Shown here: piece after piece, positions 11,937-23,800 of the stretch
How the letters are laid out: every line of letters begins with the position of its first letter
Numbering within the stretch: the stretch's first letter is position 1
DNA from: Coptis chinensis
Lineage: Eukaryota; Streptophyta; Magnoliopsida; Ranunculales; Ranunculaceae
Direction: 5' to 3'
Assembly (NCBI GenBank): GCA_015680905.1
Contig: CM027378.1
Span: 14,799,001-14,863,000 of the forward strand
DNA length: 64,000 nucleotides
The notes under the pieces: model-generated
Databases searched by the model: none
What the model was told of the DNA's origin: nothing
Seen by the model: only the letters and a program-made list of their open reading frames with translations
Program-made: the position numbers and the translations under genes

Positions 11937-12425
11937 TGTGGTGGAAATACCACACCGACCTATGACCTAGTTCTTCGACCTACATCGTTAGCTCGAGTCC
12001 GCGAGCTATGGGATCGCTCCAAAACAGATTGCATCACCACGCAGATCGTTCTATATCATGACTCAGCCTATCTTCTAGAAGCAATCATTACCAAAGCCAG
12101 ACTTACACAAACCACTGCCGCAAGCTACTAACCCTTGCTACTAATCCCCATCATTACAGCGTGCCTACCACCACAGTTCTGACACACCTTCTCAATTTCC
12201 ACCCTACATTTGTGTTGTTCTTTACACGTGTTGGGTTAAGATTCACTTTCACCATCTATAAATACCTCTCATATGAACTACGCTAGATCTGATTATTCTC
12301 TCCCCCCATAATCGAGAGATAGATACGTAGGCAGTTCGCTCATCAATGAACTCGCTCTTTCCCAAATTCAATCCCATTCTCCTCCTTCCCTTGTATGTAA
12401 AGGTGAACTAAAACGCTCCTTTACA
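11937..12425 (+). repeat. 5' LTR of the Tat element
   Basis: It starts TGTGGTGGAAATACC and ends CTCCTTTACA next to the primer site. Over about 489 bp it aligns with 25261-25756, with few differences. It lacks a counterpart of the roughly 49 bp that lie between the polypurine tract and 25261 in the 3' copy. Confidence 0.88.
12257..12264 (+). promoter_or_regulatory. TATA box of the 5' LTR
   Basis: TATAAATA preceded by CACCATC; the same box sits at 25588-25595 in the 3' LTR. It marks the likely start of element transcription. Confidence 0.6.
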
Positions 12426-12440
12426 TTGGTGCCGTCTGTA
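12426..12440 (+). promoter_or_regulatory. primer-binding site
   Basis: TTGGTGCCGTCTGTA directly follows the LTR end. It resembles the TGGCGCCGTCTGTGG-type primer site common in Tat elements; two transitions separate it from that form. Confidence 0.65.
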
Positions 12441-12510
12441 GTCTCGATTTCTTAAGAAACCACTTCATAAATCCTTAAACCAAAAAGAAAAATACTCAAG
12501 CCCACGAAGC

Positions 12511-13788
12511 ATGGCAAGCCTCGAAGCTCAAATCCAGGGTTTGGCAGGTCAGCTAGGAATGATGAATGAGCAAATCACCTTGCTCAGGCAGGAGAACGTC
12601 ACACTTCGTGCGCAAGTGGACACGCAGAATCCACCTGGTACTGTAGCAGAAGATGGCATTAACAAGGTTAATCAACAGATTAACGAACTATCACAGCGGA
12701 TCGACCAAAGTGCAGTCAAGAAAGATGCCACCCAGATCGTCCAAAAAATGCTGAAGACATACCGCACGTCCTCGTTCACTACTGAGGTACTTAGTAGAGC
12801 TTCTCCTCCAGATTTTGTCCAACCACATTTTCCGATGTATGATGGCAGCACATGTCCTGGTCAACACGTAGCTCGCTACATTCAAAGCCTTGCACTCTAT
12901 AGTGCACTGGAGTTTGATCATCTTCATTGTCATTTGTTTCCCGTCAGTCTCAAAGATGGCGCACTCGATTGGTTCTTTTCACTCGAGCCAGACTCGATAA
13001 AGACCTTCGAACAACTTACCGATCTGTTTGCTAGTCAGTATGTCCACAACAGACGTAAGAAAGCTGATCTCAATTCACTCTTCCAGCTATCATTCATTCG
13101 CCAATTCCTAGGTCGGTTCAAAGCTGAACTGTTATGCATGGAGAGTGGTCTTAAAGAGTCCTTCGCCACACTGGCATTCTCCAATGCCTGTCGAGTGCGT
13201 AACACAGACCTCTCCAGGTCACTGATGAAAGAACGTCCAGAAACGCTGTCCTAGCTATACGCTCGAGTAGACAAGTACATTAAGTTACAAGAAAGCCTGA
13301 AACGTCACGGCCTAACAGAAGAACAGGAAGTAGCAACGATCTCCGACGACGCCCTACCTACCAAAAAGCGGTCTAGACTGCAGGAACAGAAGTCGGGAAA
13401 CAGAACAAACAACAACTGAGAGTTCGCTGTCCTCACATGATCTCCCCGTTACATACTGGACAAGATCAAGCAAGCTACATACTACCGACCTGATGTACGG
13501 CAACCAGCAGATCGACCTGACAAGCCTTACTGTGCTTTCCACCGAGCAAAATGTCACGAGACTGATGCGTGCTGGGGGCTAAAGCATTACCTTCAGGACC
13601 TCATCGAAGCAAGGCATATCAAACAATATACCAACATCGCCGATGGCGATCTTCGCCATAAACTTATGGCTCGTAGGGTGCGTAGTAGAACTCCTCCCCG
13701 CCATGATCACCACAATGTTCAAGCTCGTTCCCGTAGCAGAGGACGACCCAGAGACCGTTCTCGCCATGAACAACGTCAGCACTCGTAA
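12511..13788 (+). pseudogene. gag of the Tat element
   Basis: Gag would form the virus-like particle that packages element RNA. The frame opens with a coiled-coil-like N-terminus (MASLEAQIQGLAGQ). The capsid-type retrotrans_gag block lies at residues about 100-200 (YDGSTCPGQHVARYIQS and GALDWFFSLEPDSIKTFEQL). A cysteine/histidine segment (YCAFHRAKCHETDACWGLK) near residue 340 and a basic Arg/Ser-rich tail follow. Premature stops are at 13252 (TAG), 13417 (TGA) and 13438 (TGA). The frame then continues uninterrupted to TAA at 13786 and on into protease in the same frame. The start ATG is the first in frame after the leader. Confidence 0.88.
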
Positions 13789-14412
13789 GATCGTGACAAT
13801 GATAGAACCATTCATATGATCACGTTTCCAGATGATTCAGTAACCTCGTCCAGAGAGAAAAGAAGGAGCGTAGGCGCCCTTCAAGAAGTTTACCATTTCT
13901 CTTCCCAGGCTGCACCTGCTCCACGTAGTTCTGGTCGCAGTTCTAGTGATATCACCTTTACAAAGGCCGACCTCAACAAGGTTTGCCTCCCGCACAATGA
14001 CGCACTAGTAGTCCATGTCAAAATCAGCGACTAGACAGTTAAGTGTGTTCTGATTGACCCTGGTAGTTCGTGCGACATTTTGTTCTATCATACCATCCAA
14101 GAGATGAACTTGCCCAAGTCAGTCTTCATAGATCCGATTGCTCCTCTTTACGGGTTCAATGGCTCCAGAGCTGACCCAATTAGTGATATTATACTCCCAG
14201 TTTCTGTGGGATCGCGAGAAGATAAAGTCAGCTTTTATACGCATTTTAGCGTTCTGGACATCAAGTTGTCCTACAACACCATCCTAGGACAGCGTTGGAT
14301 TCATCAAATGCAGGCTATACCATCAACACTGTATCAAGTTCTCCGCTTTCCAGGCCCTAGGGGCATGATGAAGCTTCGAAGCAATCAGCTCGAGGCTTAT
14401 CATTGTAACTAA
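13789..14412 (+). pseudogene. aspartic protease of the Tat element
   Basis: The protease cuts the polyprotein. The active-site motif reads V-L-I-D-P-G-S-S near 14050-14075, where Tat elements often have D-P/T-G-S. The later block YNTILGQRWIHQMQAIPST (about 14270-14330) is the typical C-terminal half. The reading frame is the same as gag. In-frame stops occur at 14032 (TAG) and 14410 (TAA), each replaceable by a glutamine codon through one C-to-T change. The N-terminal 60 residues are a low-complexity linker. A linker rich in Pro, Val and Ala (about 14560-14880, stops at 14566 and 14698) follows before RT. Confidence 0.88.
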
Positions 14413-14928
14413 ATTCTCTCAGCGAACAAGACCGCTGACTCACTTGTCAGCACAAGCAACGAGCCCACCAACTACATAATGGCCAAAGACTTGGTCGCTG
14501 AAGTCAGAGCCAAAACACCAAAACAGAACGCTGGGGGCTCCTGCAAAAAGGTCTATTTGTCTGTATAGACACCAAAGGTCGCTAAAGCAGTTGTTGATCC
14601 ACCAGTCAGGACTCCAGAAGTCGCTCCAGCAGTCGTTGCTCCACCTGTCAAGACCCTAGAGATCGCCCCACCATGTCTCATACAACCAATACAGCTTTAG
14701 AAGATCACTCCAGCCTCTGTTGTCATGACCACAGAAGTCACACCAGACCCTGTTGTCATAACAACAGAAGTCGCTCCAGTTCCTGCGACCAATCCTATTA
14801 TTCCTCAGATCGACAAAGCATCTCCAGAACGCAATCCCCCAGAGGACGCTCAACCACCACAAGCCATGGTACAAGCTGAAGAAAGGCAGCGAGTGAACTT
14901 AGGAACCAAAGACGATCCTAAATTCGTC

Positions 14929-16413
14929 TATGTAGGGGCTAACCTTGATCCTACACTCAAGGCCCATCTTATAAACTTTTTATCCATGAATAAAGATGTT
15001 TCTGCTTGGTCGTATATTGATGTACCGGGTATAGATCCTAATGTTGCATGTCATAGACTAAATATCAACCCTCAAGCTAGACCAGTTCGACAGCGACCTA
15101 AGAGACTATCACTGTGGTTTCAAAAAGCAATCAACAATGAGGTCGACAAACTCAAACAAGTTGGTTTCATCTGAAAGGTCGATTACCCCAAATGGATCGC
15201 TAACATAGTAGCAGTTCCAAAGAAGAATGGCACAGTTCGCCTTTGCGTTGACTTCACCAATGTCAACCAAGAAACACCTAAGGACAACTTTTCTTTACCT
15301 AGAATCGACCGACTTGTGGACCAGACCTATGGCCACGAGCTCTTGTCCTTCATGGATGCATATAGTGGATACAACTAGATACCACTCGCTGAAAAAGACC
15401 AAGAGAAGACGTTATTCATTACAGAGAAGGGAATTTATTGCTACAATATCCTCCCGTTTGGTCTCAAGAATGCTAGAGCGACTTATCAACGGCTGGTCAC
15501 TGACATATTCCAAGACATGTTAGGAGATACCATGGAAGTCTACATCGACGACATGGTCGTTAAGAGCAAGAAAGCAGGTGACCACCTCATTCACCTTGAG
15601 CAAGTGTTCTCCAGGTTATGCCAAACTCGAATGAAGCTGAATCCAGAAAAGTGCCTTTTTGGAGCGTCCTCAGGGAAGTTTCTGGGGTACCAAGTATCAC
15701 AGAGGGGGATCGAGGCTAATCCAGACCAAATCCGAGCGTTCTTGGACATGCCTGATCCACAGACAAAGAAGCAAATACATAAGCTATCAGGAATGGTTGT
15801 AGCACTTAACCGATTTATCTCCAGGGCGTCAGACAAATGCCGACCGTTCCTACAACTGCTTAAAAAAGGTGAGCAGTTCTCTTGGAATGACCAGTGCCAC
15901 CAAGCGTTCTCCACCCTCAAAGAGTACCTGCCTACACCTCCCGTCCTGGCAAAACCAATAGATGGCGAAACGCTGGGGCTTTATCTTGCAATATCGGACT
16001 TTGTCATCAGTTCGGTTCTCTTCAAAAAGGAAAGCAACTCAGAGAAACCGATCTACTTTACAAGTAAGACGCTAACTCCAGCTGAAAAGAACTACTCTTA
16101 CATTAAAAGAGCAGTACTCGCATTATTATATTCTACGCGGAAGTTGAGGCCTTATTTTCAAGCGCATCCGATCAAAGTACTCACCGACCTCCCGTTGAAG
16201 AAAATCCTTCATAAGGAGAACAAGACAACTCGCATGGCAGTATGGGTTGAATAACTCGGGGAACACCACGTTGAGTTCGTCCCACGCATTTCTCAGAAAG
16301 GGCAGGTCATCGCAGATTTCCTAGTAGATTTCCCTGCTGACGACCTAACTTGGGAACCAGAAACAGATATCCCATCCACAAAGAAGAATGAAAAGACCGT
16401 CTGGTCTCTCTTT
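14929..16413 (+). pseudogene. reverse transcriptase and RNase H of the Tat element
   Basis: RT copies element RNA to DNA. In order: DVSAWSYIDVPGIDP (14994 onward), a VPKKNGTVRLCVDF block (15217), SFMDAYSGYN (15350), the ILPFGLKNA block (15450) and the catalytic Y-I-D-D at 15541-15552. The KFLGY block and connection domain follow. The RNase H core reads LYLAISDFVISSVLFKKE (about 15980). All lie in one frame with gag. Nonsense codons are at 15172 (TGA), 15376 (TAG) and 16252 (TAA). The catalytic aspartates of RT are retained. Confidence 0.92.
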
Positions 16414-16983
16414 GTGGATGGATCTAGCAACCCCGGAGGAAGTGGAATCGGAGTTGTCTTAGTGTCCCCAGATGGAGCAATGATGGAGAAATCAGTTCAC
16501 ATCGACTTTGCGACCTCCAACAATGAGGCAGAGTATGAGGCATTAATCATGGGGCTTCGAATGGCGCTACAGCTCGGTGTACAAGACCTCCAAGTCTTTA
16601 GTGACTCGCAATTGGTTGTTCGCCAGGTTGCTAAAGAGTACACTACCCACGAAGATAACCTTTCGAAATACCTTCAAGTTGTTTATCAGTTACTTCCTTC
16701 TTTCAAGAAAGCCACAATACATCATTTTTTGCGTGACAAAAATCGTCACGCGGACAGTTTAGCTTACTTGGCTACCCAAATACCGAACTGCGCCCCTAGG
16801 CAGTTACTCATTGAAGTAATTGACCGACCTGCTTACCAAGCTGAACACGTCCTAGAAGTCAGCGACCTGTGCCCACTCTCTGAAAATCAGATGACTCAAA
16901 CATGGATGCAGCCTATCATAGAGTACATCCAACACGGTACACTCCCAGAAAAGCGTGCCAAAGCCAGACAAATTCCATATTAG
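16414..16983 (+). pseudogene. additional archaeal-type RNase H (aRH) domain of the Tat element
   Basis: A second RNase H follows the ordinary one: MDGSSNPGGSGIGVVL, then NNEAEYEALIMGL, then VFSDSQLVVRQV. These hold the D, E and D of the RNase H active site. A second RNase H in this position is the diagnostic feature of the Tat lineage among plant Ty3 elements. The stretch is open for 189 codons to a TAG at 16981, after which the same frame continues into integrase. Confidence 0.92.
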
Positions 16984-18123
16984 GCACGCCGTTATTGCTT
17001 GGTCAATAACAAGTTATTCTGAAAATCTGCTGGAGGACCTCACTTAAGGTGCATAAGCCCAGAACAAGGTCAATTAATTTTTGTTGAAATTCATGAGGGA
17101 GAGTGCGGAAACCATGCTGGACATCGCTTTTTGGCCCACAAAGCGATCTCCCAAGGATACTTTTGGCCTCGAATGTAGATCGATGCCAAAACATATGTCC
17201 TCAAGTGCATCAAATGCCAGACTTTTGGCCACAACATCATCCAACCAGCTCGCGAGTTAATCAGCATTGTGAGCCCTTGGCCATTTCACATGTGGGGCAT
17301 GGACATCATGAGACCTTTTATCCCATAAAAAAGTACCGGTTTTCGCTTCGTCTTAGCTGCAACTGATTACTTCACTAAGTGGGTCGAATCAATTCCTTTA
17401 GCTCATGTCAAGGAATCACACGTCAGAAGCTTTATCTGGACCCACATCATTACCAGATTTGGCTTACCACACACATTGGTGATGGACAATGGATCCTAAT
17501 TAAAGGGAAAAATAGTTAAGGAGTTTCTGGCCAAGTGGAAGATCGTCCACGCATTCTCCACTCCTCAGTACGCTCAAAGCAATGGTCAAGTCGAGGCTAG
17601 CAACAAAGCAATCTTAGAAAATTTGAAGAAAAAGATTGAAAAGAACAAGAGCCAATGGCCAAATCAGTTAGAGAACATTCTGTGGGCTCATCGCACCACA
17701 GCTTGCTCCAACACAGGCGAGTCACCATTCTCCTTGTGCTATGGCACAGAAGTCGTTATTCCCACCGAACTGATAGTCACTACGACTCGCTCAGAACTCA
17801 TTGAATCTAGACATAATGACTCCGTCCTAGCTCGCGAGGTCGACTTGTTGGAAGAACACCGCGACCTAGCAGCCATCAGAGTGGCATCTTACCAGCAAAC
17901 TCTAAAGAAGTCCTATAACAAGCGAGTACATCCTCGATCTTTTCAACCTGGTGATCTAGTTTTGAAAAAGACTCAAGATGACTCCAAGCTATCACCAACA
18001 TGGGAAGGACCGTACATAGTGGAACGAGTTGTTGACAACGGAGCGTATTGGATCAAGACCCAAGAAGGGAAACCATTGCCACGCTCTTGGAACACTTATT
18101 TGTTAAAGAAATTTTATCAATAA
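16984..18123 (+). pseudogene. integrase of the Tat element
   Basis: Integrase inserts the DNA copy into the genome. The zinc-binding HHCC region is seen (HEGECGNHAGHRF, then CIKCQTF). The catalytic core has D in GMDIMRPF (about 17300), D in VMDNGS (about 17488) and E in GQVEASNKAI (about 17590). A C-terminal segment has the family's FQPGDLVLKK and WEGPYIVERV motifs (about 17940-18030). In-frame stops are at 17020 (TGA), 17176 (TAG), 17326 (TAA) and 17497 (TAA). The frame closes with TAA at 18121-18123. Confidence 0.92.
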
Positions 18124-18268
18124 AAATGCATTATTGTACATTCCATGGTTTTTATTTTTCAGGTTTAGTTTACTTGTGTTTGTATTGCAACCTACTCTGT
18201 TCAATCTCATCAACAAAACACCAAACTTGCACTGAACACACCACCAGTATACGCGTTTCAACACTCTC

Positions 18269-18545
18269 AGTGAGTAATACACTTTCATAAGCTACCGCGC
18301 TCTCCGTGAGTAGCACGCTCTTTTGAGCTTACAGGCTCCATAGCCTCTCCAATTCTTAGTAGTTGAGGACCTATACTTCTAAGATCAACTCAGTGAGCAA
18401 TACGCTTTCATAAGCTAGCACGCTCTTCGTGAGCAGCACGTTCTCTTGAGTTTACAGGCTCCATAGCCTCTCCAATTCTCACTAGTTGAGAACCTATACT
18501 TCTGGGATCAGCTCAGTGAGAACGCTCTCAGCGAGCCATATGCTA
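18269..18545. repeat. tandem repeat, period about 122 bp, two full units and part of a third
   Basis: Units begin CAGTGAG at 18269, 18391 and 18514. Each contains CTTTCATAAGCTA, GAGCAGCACG-like and CAGGCTCCATAGCCTCTCC blocks. The repeat lies just downstream of integrase, where Tat elements often carry variable tandem repeats. Confidence 0.8.
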
Positions 18546-18769
18546 TAATAAGCTAACATACTCCTCTGAGCTACCATGCTCATTTGCCCCATAAAGTTCT
18601 TACTAGTGGGCAACTCACAGTTGAGAACATTATCTACGAGCAGAACGCTTCCCTAAGCTAAGCCTCAAACTTTGTAATCACCATATGCCATATTCATCAT
18701 GAGCAAAACAAGAAGTACAAGTAATCAGACATAAATAAACAACATGCATTCCATAAACTTCTGTCAACT

Positions 18770-18956
18770 GAACTGCCTGAGTAAACTCAGGAAACCAGTT
18801 CACTAATCCACCGATCTGCTGGGTCTACCCAGGAAATTCAGATCGGCATTCTTACAACTCTTTGCAAAATGCGAACTGCCACTTTCGTGGAAACCAGTTC
18901 GTTATGTATCAATACCAAAAGTGTGAACTGCTCAGGCGAGCCTGAGAAACCAGTTC
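18770..18956. repeat. three related short hairpins (GAACTG ... AAACCAGTTC)
   Basis: Each hairpin has outer arms GAACTG and CAGTTC. Inner stems differ: CCTGAGT/ACTCAGG at 18770-18801, CCAC/GTGG at 18873-18900, and CTCAGG/CCTGAG at 18925-18956. A looser fourth copy is at about 20613-20642. Compensating differences between stems suggest the folded form matters more than the exact bases; this is inference. Confidence 0.6.
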
Positions 18957-19036
18957 TATTGTTTAACTCTCTTACAGAGAGACGGATTAACAAAACATCC
19001 AACAATTTTCACGACTTACAACGATATGTCTAGCAA

Positions 19037-20051
19037 TCAGCGTCTAGCATCAATAACCACGTGTTTATCTGTCGGAGCGGTGTTGGTAGAAGGGATATTA
19101 CTCGTATCGCGTGCTACCACAAGTACAGCAGTACCCTCAGCTTCACAATCCTGCTTTTCCAATAGTTCAACGTATATTTCCACCAGCACAGCATGATCTT
19201 CACAAACTCGATCATATTCCCTTTGCACTTTTCGTGCCACCACTTGACACTGCTTGGAGTACTCAGTCACGGAGGCCAACTTTTCACACTGGTCCATCAT
19301 CAAACTAACTAGCACAGTTTTCTCCTCCAGCACGTCCTGATGTTTCTTCCTCAGGGCCTTCATCTTCTTCTTATCAGCTTCCTAGGCAGTACGCATCCTA
19401 ACCAGCTCAGCCGCACCACCATCGACATTATCAGGATGTTGTAGAGCTCGCTTTAACTTATCGTACCCCACCAGAAACTGTAAAGAGAACGCCAATGTTA
19501 ATATTTGTCATTCACATCACAAAACATCAGTGCAAGTACAAAGCTCACCAAACAACAAGCCAAGTCTGTGGTCTTCAGGGTCGTCTCCAAAGTTTCATCG
19601 TCCTGCTCGGCTTTATCCCTATCTAGCACGATTCCTTTCAGGAGGCAGGTCGCTATAGAGGCTGAATGGAAGCTGCAATCAGAATGCTTGACCATGCGCT
19701 TCTTCCCCATCTTCCCAATGTAGAAGAAGTCACTACCCACATCACCAGAATGGTGGGATGAACTACCAGTCGCAGCATTGTGACCCCGCCCCAGGTTGCC
19801 ATGTTCCTCCCGGTTCAGGTCGTTACCTCCTCCCCAGTTAGGAGACCTAAACACGATACCTCCAGGTCGCTTGCAACCCTCCACCTTAGCACGTTTACCT
19901 TTCTTTGAACCAGAGCCAACAACTTTGCACTTGCCACGGTTCCCATGAGGATGGGGTCGAAACTCTATCTCCTCTATCACAAGCGAAGAGGTTTCCCTCG
20001 TTCCCTCATCACCACCAGCAGAATCTCCACGTCGCCTGGCCATACTCGAGT
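19037..20051 (-). pseudogene. second 3' module of the opposite-strand gene of the Tat element
   Basis: Two exons are proposed on the minus strand. The first (20051 to 19550) follows a TTTGTAG acceptor. It is basic (EEIEFRPHPHGNRGKCK, KKGKRAK) and ends in a block KKRMVKHSDCSFHSAS...LACCL. A GTGAGC donor starts a 72-bp intron (19549-19478) ending TTTACAG. The second exon (19477 to 19037) reads FLVGYDKLKRAL, then a long coiled coil (KALRKKHQDVLEEKTVLV and on). It has a stop near 19383 (TAG). The same domain order and the same phase-0 intron position recur at 21863-20863, so this is a diverged duplicate of that module. The function is not known. Confidence 0.6.
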
Positions 20052-20862
20052 CTACAAACGAAACCAAAGATTACTGAACTCACACGAGCAAAGCATTCTT
20101 ATTCAACAGAAAACTAAGTAAAGAAGAACACATACCTAAGTCAATCAGTCAAGATAAGCACACAAGAACTTTGGAGCACAACAGCTTGGAGATGAAGGAG
20201 CGCAAATACCCTTGAGCTTCTACTAACAGTTCTACTTATGCTCAAGTAACGTCCCTTCCCAAGGCACGTCATAATTACATCAAGACGCCAAACGTCAGGC
20301 CACCTGGTAGCTATCATTTCATATCTCCCGACAACCCATGTTCCTACACGTGCCACGCACGTACTGTAGCCCATGTTGCTCCAAAAAGTAAAACGTTTCA
20401 TGCGTCCTAAAGATACGTGCAACCTACAGTGCTAAAAATGAATAACAAACATGATGCGTAAACAAGCTCACAAGTCGTTTAGCCTATCTCACTCTTACCA
20501 CAGGTTGCAACAACAGCCACGCACTTACAAAGCGTAATCAGACATATCATATACAAAACACTAAGTAATTGAGCAAAATGAAGTGATATACATTCAATAC
20601 AAGCAAAAGAGTGAACTGTCGGCCAAAGTTAATCCCAGTTCGTAGATTAACCGAGCTGCGGAGTCTACTAAGGAAATCCATCTCGCTTAACTACCGGGTA
20701 TCACTTCCCGAACTCTCCAGAACAATCTGGAAGTCCAGGTAGTCCAAGTACGATACAAACAAAAATTAATACTTAAAGCAAACCGCCCAAGTTACCCCAG
20801 GAAACCAGTTCTATTGTTTCAGGCCAAAGGCCACACATAAACACAAACTTAAAACACCTTTT

Positions 20863-23800
20863 CTAAACAACATCCTCAATGCTTTCAGTGATAAGTGCAT
20901 TCAGCACTTGAGATGAGCTAGGTTCGTCAGAGGTCGCCACATCCGCATCAGTAATGGTCACGTCCAGATCGACCGGAACTTTCGAAAGATTAGCTAATGC
21001 ACCAGTAGCAGAAGGAGGCACGACCTCAGGAACATTACTAGCATCTTCGAGTGTTTTGTCCCCATGATCACCCAAAGCCCCACGTTCATGTTCCTCCTAC
21101 AGCTCATCATATTTTTTTCTCTAGCTCCTATACCTCAGCACGAATGGCAAAATAAGCCTTCTTCGCCTGCGACGTGGCAGTTTTGCATCTTTCAGCAAAG
21201 GCATTCGCTGCGGCTAACTTTCTCTTCAGGTCGTCCACCTCATGCCTCAGCTCGACTGACTTGTTGACAGCTGACATCTTCTCCAAAGTCAATGAAGTAA
21301 GCTGTGTCTTCAAAGCATCCAGTTCTTTCTTCTCAGATTGTTCCACTTCTCGAAGAGTCGAGAGCTCGTCCTTCAGGGTCTCGACCTCAGACTTTTCCAT
21401 CTCAAATAATCAAGCGCAGCCCATTTTCAATTTTTGGTACCCAGCAATAAGCTGCATCAATAAGCACAGTACACCGCGTCAGTATCAAGCAGTAACATGA
21501 GGCGGCACAAGGCAAACAAATCACAACACAGAGGATACTTATCAAGCACCACGCCTTATCCATTCCCCTTAAGTTCGACTCCAGCTCCTTGGAGTCCAAA
21601 TCTTTCCTGTCACCATCCAGCATCATCCCGTCCAGCAAACAAGCAGCTATAGGTGCGGATTTGTAACTACAATCCGACCTCTTCACAAAGCGCTTTTTGC
21701 CAGACGTCTCATCTACATACATCAGGTTGCGCTCCAGCTCATCTTTCCTACCACTGGAGTGACCTTTGCCAGTCTCTTTAACAGCAACCTTCCCCTTCAT
21801 CTTACCAGAAGTATCCCCAGCGACCTTGGTCGGAGCGACCTCCGTGGTCTCTTCACCCAGCACGCTAAAGTCGACCAGCGTCCTAGACCTCGAACTGTGA
21901 GCCGCCCTTCACTGCCAGGTCCCGAGCTACCCCCAAGCACAGTTTCAACTACCCTCGCGACCTTGGCAGACCGGGCCTCAGGTTCATCGTCCTTCCTCTT
22001 CGGTAAGCGACTTCGCTCAGGAATATCAAAGCTGATATCATCCAGATCGTAAGGTGCGCTCTCTCGACCTTAGCCCCCGAGGCACTAGCACCTCCAAGGG
22101 ATCGCTTCGGACCAGCACGATTTCGGTTCTTATCTTCCCTTGTCACTAGGTCGCTCTTGCGCTTTTCCATCACCGATCCACTAAATGCTTCACCGATCAC
22201 CTCACCCCGAACCCTCTTCTTCTGAACTCTCCTCTTCTCCCTAATCACAGGACCTCCCCGTTCCACAAAGAAATGTGCAACCTCAGGAAGTTTCTCCCGT
22301 TTTTGAGCTCGAATTAGCCTTGCGAACTTCTCAATCACCTTTCGATTAGTCCCCTTCTCTATAGCGAGCTCTGCACAGACAACAAAATAGCAGTTTCAAT
22401 ATAAAGTTAACAGATGCAATATCAAGACAATCATATAGCATACTGGTACCCACCAGTAAGGTCACACACCCTATTCTCCATGCCAAACCCTTTGGCACAG
22501 AAGTTACCAACTAATAGCAACGACCTCTTGTCCCAAAACTTGTTACTCACACCGTCCAGGACGCTTGACATCTTAGCTCGTGTTTGCAAACTAAAGTTAA
22601 GAGCACGAGATCGCTTTACCGAGAAGTGCTCAATAATGTCAGCGACCCCTATTTGGTACTCACCACTGGCGTTTAGCAGGTCAAACACCTTGAACAACCG
22701 CCACATGTTACCTACAAAATGACAGGGCATTTTGCCACAAAAGTTCAAAAACGCACAAACCAGTTTAAAGAACGGTATCGTCATATGAGCCCTCAACTGC
22801 CTCTCACAGACTATAACCCCGTTGTTCGGTAGATTGTACCTATCACTAAAGACATGAGCGTCCTGTCCTGGCTCGTGGATCTCCAGACCGCTTACGGTTA
22901 TCCTATAAGTCTTCCTCAGGTAGGGGAATTCCCTCAATGCGTGTTTGTCTACAGTCCTAGGAGGCAACCCACTAGATGACGATCTCTCATCGCAACCTGA
23001 AGTGCTAGTTACAGCAACCGTAGATTCAAATCGGGCATCATCTTCCCCACCCTTAGCCTCATTGATAATGTAAAAAGATAAATTTTACCTATGAAATGAA
23101 CGATAAAACTCAAAACGTAAGTAAACTAAAACTTAATTACGTGTCTAAATTTATCAAAGATTGTTCTACTATCGATCTATTGAACAGATATAGTGGAGTA
23201 GGAAGTTCGTTCCACTCCTAGTCCTTCCGCATGCTGTGTTTTCTAGTCTAATTACTCTACTCTAAGTCTAATGAGAGATTTACGAAATGATAACTAGACT
23301 ACGATGCAACTACCCACAAGATGCAACTAGTCGACTATTTAAGCAACTATGAGAATACTACGTCGATTTTATGATAAGGAGTTAGAGGGGGATTGATTCC
23401 ACCTTAGCTCAACTTAATCCACTAACGACGAATCGTCGTAATCCGAATTGAACTGCTTCGCAGAACAATCTGGTTATTCCTAATCCCTAATTACACATGG
23501 CATTTCTACCAATTCATAACTAGCATGTGAACGATTACACCCATTCTCATGGTGAACTAATCATTTCTAGAGTGGAAAGAAAATTACGACTATTCAACAT
23601 TAACATGAATCAAGCCTTCATCAAGGCTTCGCAACCCCCTCTAATGGAGGTTTAGCCGAGAATCATCACGCTATCATTCCCAATCAAATTCGAACAATAC
23701 ATGATATAAAGATTGAAATTTGCTTAATTTAAACTTCAATAGAAACTACTCATGCAAGAATTATTTCAATCTAATTAAGACAACTATTGAATCTAAGAAT

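Noticed and set aside
15591..15920. Minus-strand frame over the RT domain, and similar frames over gag and integrase
   Set aside because: Shadow of the well-supported gag-pol frame on the plus strand.
20141..20422. 93-residue minus-strand frame between the two modules of the opposite-strand gene
   Set aside because: No recognisable domain and no counterpart in the other module. It may be an intron or spacer.
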